Part shown: piece by piece, positions 58,499-64,000 of the stretch
Layout of the letters: the number at the start of each line of letters is the position of its first letter
Numbering within the stretch: the first letter of the stretch is position 1
Assembly (NCBI GenBank): GCA_963576735.1
Contig: OY755180.1
Coordinates: 17,388,678-17,452,677 of the forward strand
Direction: 5' to 3'
Length of the DNA: 64,000 bases
DNA from: Bedellia somnulentella
Lineage: Eukaryota > Arthropoda > Insecta > Lepidoptera > Bedelliidae
The notes under the pieces: model-generated
What the model was told of the DNA's origin: nothing
Databases searched by the model: none
What the model saw: only the letters and a program-made list of their open reading frames with translations
Program-made: the position numbers and the translations under genes

Positions 58499-59540
58499 AA
58501 TCCATCCGCCCCATGCTCACGTTATTTAAAAAATCATTTTTCCACTCCAATTTTAAACTCTTCAATTATTATCAACGACTTTGATCGACGAATAAAATCT
58601 GAAACGGAATGCAAGTGAAAAAAGTAAAGTAAACGTGGAGGGCACGTTCCGAAACGCCGCCGTGTGAGCGCGAACCTTAATACAGTGCTCACATAGCCCC
58701 GGGCTGTCATGCGCTCGCTCGTGCAAATTGGAACGAGCCTTATTAAATTTTCCCGCCCAAAAAAAGATCCGATGAAAAACTAGCAAAAGCTCACAACACG
58801 AGCTAACAAGGTACAGGCGACGGAAATAAGCGAAAAAAAAGAATTTTTGAAGCATCCGGTATCTGTTTCAAAGCGAGTACTCAATTCTGTTAGATAGCTA
58901 TAAATATAACGAGCATGAATTTAATTTAATTTGAGTGTTTTACTCTGTATAATAGCCACGATCTCGGATTTTGTGTTAATATTTTACTATTGTTTTAATA
59001 ATACTTCAACACTGCTTGTCATATAAACTGAATACATTATTTGGGGTTTGTTAAATGTAAAACTTCACGATAGGTCCTAAAGTTTTTGAGACGAATTTTC
59101 TTTGTTTATATTTCCTTAATAAACATCATTTAGGAAAGTTTCCGCTTTACAAGACAAATTTGTGCTGCTTTACAACATTAACAAGGCATCATGATTTTTT
59201 CATCTGGTATTACTTCGAGCGTAATTCTTGCTAGCAGCATTTAGTTCTGAATTTAAATTTTGTTCAAGAAACTTAACAAACTTTTTGGAGTGATCTCTTT
59301 GTGATGAATGATATTCTACATTTTGTTCGCTGTCGAATTGTTCATGTCAAACTTCGCTCGTTATTATTTACTTGTGTTTCTGAATGAAAGGAAGCAAAAC
59401 TTGGCTTTACTTGTTATTGGATGTCTTGCATTATTACATTTGACATGCTTTTAATTATAAATGGAATTTAATGATCCATGCTGATTAATATTAAGGAAAG
59501 CAGTTACAATCCAAAAGTTCCAACCTGTAATTTTAATTAA
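58499..59540. other. Intron stretch with a GC patch and E2F-like site
   Basis: A GC-rich patch lies at about 58620-58760 ('aacgccgccgtgtgagcgcg', 'cgctcgctcgtgcaaattgg'). No exon is recognised. Confidence 0.4.
58748..58757 (+). promoter_or_regulatory. E2F-type site (TTTTCCCGCC)
   Basis: A perfect consensus match at the edge of a GC-rich patch, followed by CAAAAA. Confidence 0.35.
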
Positions 59541-59659
59541 TAGATAGAAGTTCTTCAAAACTACAACTTGGCCATTACGCACATAATAAATAATCTGTAT
59601 AAAATGTCCTTATCTGTGATGTACAATAAAGAGTTTTCTATTCTATTCTATTCTATATA
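59540..59659 (+). mobile_element. LINE 3' end with (ATTCT)n tail
   Basis: 'gatgtacaataaagagtttt' 'ctattctattctattcta' matches the tail of the LINE remnant at 5.1 kb. The upstream part is diverged. A family A copy inserted into its tail. Confidence 0.6.
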
Positions 59660-59905
59660 GTGCCGTGTAGTGTCGGCTTAGAATAGCACTACCCCATTTC
59701 TTCTGGTGGGTGTACGTAAGAGGCGACTAACGGTATTGGGGCATTTAAGGGATTTTTGGGCGATGCGGTTGGAGACCCATCACCAACAACGTTTATTTTA
59801 CCATATTTTCCCCCTCAACTTCCAAAAGTATCTGAGGAATTTCTTTTTCCTTAGCTCTGGCTACCCCTTCTAGGGATTTATGGCCGTGAGTATATGTATG
59901 TATGT
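59660..59905 (+). mobile_element. Family A SINE, full length with 12-bp TSD
   Basis: CTATTCTATATA at 59648-59659 and 59906-59917. The target is the repeat tail of a LINE, so the insertion order is readable: LINE first, A second. Confidence 0.92.
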
Positions 59906-59917
59906 CTATTCTATATA

Positions 59918-61850
59918 ATAATACATATGTCACCAAAGTGCACCTTCGATTGACAGCCAGATCTGTCACATACACATAAATCTTTCATTTTCAAATTGGT
60001 GTTCCCCATTACTAGTCTGGTTTTTTACTTAGTCTATGATTACCAGTATTAAAATCGACACATACTTTTAATGTTACATAAAATTACTAAAATATTAGGT
60101 AAGTTTTTATTAAATAAAGATACTTTCTAGATTACGTAGTGTAGGGAGACAAGATTCTAATTACACAGAATTCACCACTGTCATTTGCATGTCTAATTAA
60201 CGGTGTACGGCTCAGAACTTGCTCGGATGTAATTCGGCCTCATTGCTGACAGGGCCTTAGCCGTCCAACTTATATCAGTGTTGCCAGTTTATTATATTCA
60301 GGATATGGGGGATTATGCGGTGACGTTTCGAGCGGGTGAATGTCCCTCGGTTGGTTCGTGTATTAGTTAGATATCTTTCGAGCGTCAATTTTAATCAGAA
60401 TCATTTTGATATAATAGAATTATTCGTTTATATTTTATGGATAGGAAATGTTCAGATACATTTTAGAATAAAAAACTGCAATATTGCGGTTTGGTTCCTT
60501 GATACTGCTATAGAGCGTTAGAGTGCATTTCGCATTGATCCCGCGGGGACGGTATCTTGTATGTTAAGAAATTAAACGGAAGCAGTAGGGTGCAACTAGT
60601 AATGTGTAGTCTATACTAACTATAAAAAGTATAGATTGTTTGTGTGCTTGTCTGCAATGATCAGGATCCGAAACCACTAAACAAAACCTTCAAAAGAAAC
60701 ATAGGTTATATCTTATCACCCTAAATTTAAATTACTTAGTATACACTGCACACCCCGCGTTTGATTAAACCTTAGGGCTTATTTGCAAATTATCTATACC
60801 TGTTAGAAGCTTCAATCCACTAGTCTTTAAATAAAAACAAATTGGAACAACAAAAAATAATATGTTAAATGAACACGGTGTGATAGTAGATTGTCCATAC
60901 GACCCCTGTTTCCACCCCCTCTAGCACCCTGTAGTTCGTTTCTTCCTCCCCACTATCTACATCCCTTCATGCTTAATGTTCAGAGTTTGTGTACATTAAA
61001 ATCCCCTGAGGAATACTGCCCTATGCCCTTTCGTATAAGATGCGTGTTATAAGGCCAAAGTTATAATGGACATCTATGCACAGTGTGTGTCAATAAAGGC
61101 TTTTAGTGAATGTTGAATGAAAGAGTTTTGTTTTTCATAACCTATGTATGTCGGTTCATATATTATTTAAACCTACAAGGCATCTTGTAACGGCTAAATT
61201 ATTTAGAGAGATCTTATTTTCTACTTTTCCAGTAGTCTAGAAAACCTTTAGTAAAAAGCCTAATTGAAGGAGTGAAATTCGTAATTTATCGATAAAAACT
61301 TTACGAATAGACTGTATTTAAAAAAGATGTTGTTTGATTCTTTTATATACTTTGAAACCGACGGTTAAAAATCGGCAAAACAGTTTTAAATTTTTCCTCT
61401 CCGATTCTCATAAAATGTATTTCATCCTCCCTTCCCCGTCACAATAATATAAACAATACTCCACATGTCCAATTAATAACCGTAGACAATATATTCAATA
61501 AAAACTTTTCACAAAAAACACACTTGTGCCTCCGTTGAATTTAATTGGATTTGAAGTCGTCATAAAGAGAAGTGAATGAGTAAAATGTCTTATTATCTCA
61601 GCGGCTCGGGCTATAAAACGTCGAAGGAAGTTGACTGATTTACTGTAACGGCTCAAGATATCGCAAAACAGCCAAAATAATGGTGAATTTAATTATATTC
61701 GACGAACAAGTTATCATTGTAACTTTAAAGCGGTGGATTGTAGTTATGGCACAGTTATTGTAACTATTTTTCAGTTTAAATCTTAGACTATATTGAAAAA
61801 CTTTGAAAGAATATTCGGTTATTCTTATCACAATTTTAAAAAACCTTAAC
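59918..61850. other. Intron stretch, nothing firmly recognised
   Basis: 'gtctatactaactataaaaa' at 60609 is a weak echo of the degenerate repeat at 23.7 kb. No exon is recognised. Confidence 0.4.
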
Positions 61851-61860
61851 TTATTATTTT

Positions 61861-61932
61861 TTATAATTCCTTAGCTCTGGCTACCCCTTCTAGGGAATTA
61901 TAGCCGTGAGTATATGTATGTATGTATGTATG
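61861..61932 (+). mobile_element. Family A SINE, tail-only insertion with 10-bp TSD
   Basis: TTATTATTTT at 61851-61860 and 61933-61942. Only the last 72 bp ('agctctggctaccccttcta' to TATG repeats) inserted: a classic 5' truncation. Confidence 0.9.
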
Positions 61933-61942
61933 TTATTATTTT

Positions 61943-63566
61943 AACATTGTAAATTTATGTTTTACCGTCTGTTTAGGTATATCCTTATATTTACATCAAC
62001 CTCTGTTTTCTTTGTTCCCACCATATTAAAGAACCAGTGAACTAATTTAGCAGATTAATCTTTAATGGTAAACCATTTTTCGTTGCTACTAACAACTTGA
62101 AAAACTATTTTAAATTGAAATATCAGCCTAGTTATGCTACCATAGGAGAAAGTTTGTCTTTTTTCTCAATCAATAATGTATGTCCTTTGTTTTATTTATT
62201 CAATAAACAAATAATTCACTTATCTATCAGTTTTTTTTCTAATTTAATACTTAACGAGGAAAACATATCTCATGAAAAAGAAAACAAAATGAACGCATCT
62301 TTACAAAAACGATTAGGAACAAACACGGCTTCTTAGACGGCACTTTGTTAAGTGACTGCTCGTTGAGTGCAGGGCACAGATTCGATTCCACGGCTAAGCA
62401 AATTTAATTAAGCTTTGTCTTGAGGGTTTACTTACAATACCCGATTTGGTACGCTTGGCTTCCGAGAGGTCAGAGCAGAAAACAGGGACGTAATATTAAG
62501 ACAAAATACTTTTGAACTTTTACTAGTATCTTGGTAGTTGTGGCATATGACGACATGACTTCATTTCTTTAGATTATTTCAAAATAACATACTTTTACAA
62601 AAATATAATGTTAGGCTCATATATATTTTATAACATAACCACAAAATCCAAGTTAAACAGCTCCTGTATAAAATCATAAATCTCCTATTCAAAAACAATG
62701 GGAGCAGACCACTTAAAATCATATTTTCCGACCGTTGGCACAACAAAGTAAATATCCCAGGAACTTAGTTCCCCGCGTTGATAAATCTCAACTAGCAACT
62801 TTCTTACATCCATTGTAGACTAGCATCTGTATACTCGGTGTTAAATATTTATACCTGCCTTTAAGTTTGTGAAGTTGGCAAAAATATGGCCACATTACAT
62901 CCACTACTATCTCTCATACATAGTTTAAACTTCCACCTTACATAAGTTGCATGGAATACCAAGTTGCCATTTATTTCGCGTCTCGCTCATTTCTATAGCG
63001 CGTGATAAAGATGGGCGATTATTACGTGAATAGTTTGTTTAGTCTTGAGTTTTATACACAGAGGTGTATTTAGGTTTATATTTCGATGTGATGTCTCGTA
63101 TCATTTGGTAGTTTCTTTGCTTGATGTTGTACTTAGCTAAAGAAATATGATAAGTGTTTGTCTTATTTGCTATCTCTAGTCAGAACAGATATGTTAGCTA
63201 TCAAATCTTACACCTATTACGATATTATTGAGTTTCAGTATCTTCTAAGATGCTCAGTTCGGTCAATCGTTTTACTTAAAAATATTGGCCAATCGTAAAA
63301 AAGCGCCTATTCATTTACGCCTTTTACAAGTAAGGACACTCGTATGACCAAAACTAAAACTACATACGTTTTCTTTTGCCAACCAACCATCCAAATACGT
63401 CCCTTTAACCGGTATTCCTGTATTGTTAGTAGTTGTCATTGTTAAAGAGATATATCGCTAGATAAGGCTCTGCCCGACTTTGCTATTGTTTTTAGCTAAA
63501 TTGTGATAGTCACAGCTTTAGAGCCTTTACAAACTACTACTTTTTGTAATCATTTACTTTATAATC
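61943..63566. other. Intron stretch, nothing firmly recognised
   Basis: A B-box-like 'agattcgattccacggc' at 62379-62395 may be a decayed tRNA-like SINE head. Confidence 0.35.
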
Positions 63567-63652
63567 TCTTCCACGCTCAACGTTCAAAAGTGGCTGAGGG
63601 ATTTCTTATTACTACCCCTACCCCTTCTAGATATTTATAGCCTTGAGTGTAA
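63567..63652 (+). mobile_element. Family A SINE, 3' third, diverged
   Basis: 'ttcaaaagtggctgagggat', 'taccccttctagatattta', 'tagccttgagtg'. The TATG tail is lost. Confidence 0.7.
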
Positions 63653-63814
63653 TAAGCACTTTTTTTTAAACCATCGACGCGCATTTCTGTGTTATGCATC
63701 GATACCTCGGTTTTATTCGTCAAAAATTTATAAGTTGCGTTTGATTAGCGTCTTTCGCGACAAAAGTCGTATTGTGCAAAAAATTATTGCCTCCGTTTCT
63801 AAACCTGCGATACG

Positions 63815-63822
63815 GCCGCCAT
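63815..63822 (-). promoter_or_regulatory. YY1/Pho-like site (GCCGCCAT)
   Basis: The fifth perfect ATGGCGGC-type octamer in the window, in a short GC-richer patch ('tgcgatacggccgccatagt'). Confidence 0.3.
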
Positions 63823-64000
63823 AGTGAATAATGTAAGAAGCCTTTGCTTTTAAATTGTAATTTACATCTTAAATATTAATTTGTATCCATTAAGTTTGAT
63901 GAAGAGGGCCATAGTGTTTATTACGTTCCAAGTTTAGTATGAAAAATGGGATGGCTCTTTGTTGCTAGTTATTAAGGTGGATGATTATCAGGATTGTAGC

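Larger units (their letters stand above)
49899..64000 (+). other. Downstream intron of the MXD-like gene (continues past the window)
   Basis: From the donor 'gtacg' at 49899 to the window end I find no exon that could continue the bHLH-zipper (expected start: a leucine-rich LEE-type helix). The span holds family A, B, C and D elements, a MITE, a hairpin and an E2F-like site, each listed separately. Intron status is inferred from the donor and the absence of a stop or poly(A) context. Confidence 0.7.

Noticed and set aside
58562..58855. 97-residue minus-strand frame
   Set aside because: The frame gains length from the GC-rich patch on its complement. Phe-rich, no domain.
49899..64000. Search for the leucine-zipper exon of the MXD gene
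   Set aside because: No segment with an acceptor followed by an LEE-type heptad frame was found. I do not report a guess.
1..64000. CRISPR arrays, operons, bacterial genes
   Set aside because: No regularly spaced repeats and no long frames. The repeats are dispersed eukaryotic retroelements.

Overview
The window is AT-rich, repeat-dense animal DNA. A moth or butterfly (Lepidoptera) is the best guess. This rests on the repeat types: tRNA-headed SINEs with the conserved lepidopteran-style core, LINE 3' ends of the 'GATAAGACCGCC ... AATAAAGAG' kind, and a miniature BEL/Pao LTR element. The species cannot be named from sequence alone. There is no bacterial gene content, no rRNA and no CRISPR array, and no long open reading frame.

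Only one piece of a host gene is secure: a 115-bp plus-strand exon at 49784-49898. It has a textbook acceptor and donor and encodes 38 residues of a MXD/Mxi1 (Mad-family) bHLH domain. The window is therefore read as one exon of a Max-dimerisation repressor gene with very long flanking sequence: 14.1 kb of intron downstream and up to 49.8 kb of intron or intergenic DNA upstream. No other exon of that gene was found. A few GC-rich blocks carrying E2F-like (TTTTCCCGCC) or YY1/Pho-like (ATGGCGGC) motifs are the best candidate regulatory sequences.

Most recognisable structure is mobile DNA. Names A-D are local to this report. Family A is about 240 bp, begins near GTGTAGTGTCGGC and ends GCCGTGAGTATATG(TATG)n; there are about 35 full or partial copies. 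Family B is about 370 bp with a tRNA-like head and a (TTATG)n tail; there are ten copies. Family C is about 180 bp or more and ends CGGCGTGAGAATATG(TATG)n; there are about a dozen copies. These three unrelated bodies share a 3' module: a short ACCCC..GGGGA hairpin, then (G)CCGTGA or GGCGTGA, then a TATG-type repeat tail. This implies a common LINE partner. Target-site duplications of about 9-15 bp, directly visible at many copies, support target-primed reverse transcription. Family D is odd: a tRNA-like unit whose 5' part is an inverted copy of its own 3' part (2192-2736, 25732-26059, about 52450-52690).

Other elements are a 584-bp LTR element with 188-bp LTRs and only a BEL/Pao pol remnant inside (42467-43050), a 454-bp foldback with 189-bp nearly perfect arms (40715-41168), a 155-bp MITE (55520-55674), LINE 3' ends near 5.0, 23.2 and 59.6 kb, and several degenerate tRNA-like SINE heads. 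The long spans at 10.9-15.2, 15.9-23.2, 29.5-32.3, 37.3-40.7, 44.2-47.2, 56.4-58.3 and 59.9-63.6 kb hold little recognisable beyond AT-rich single-copy DNA.
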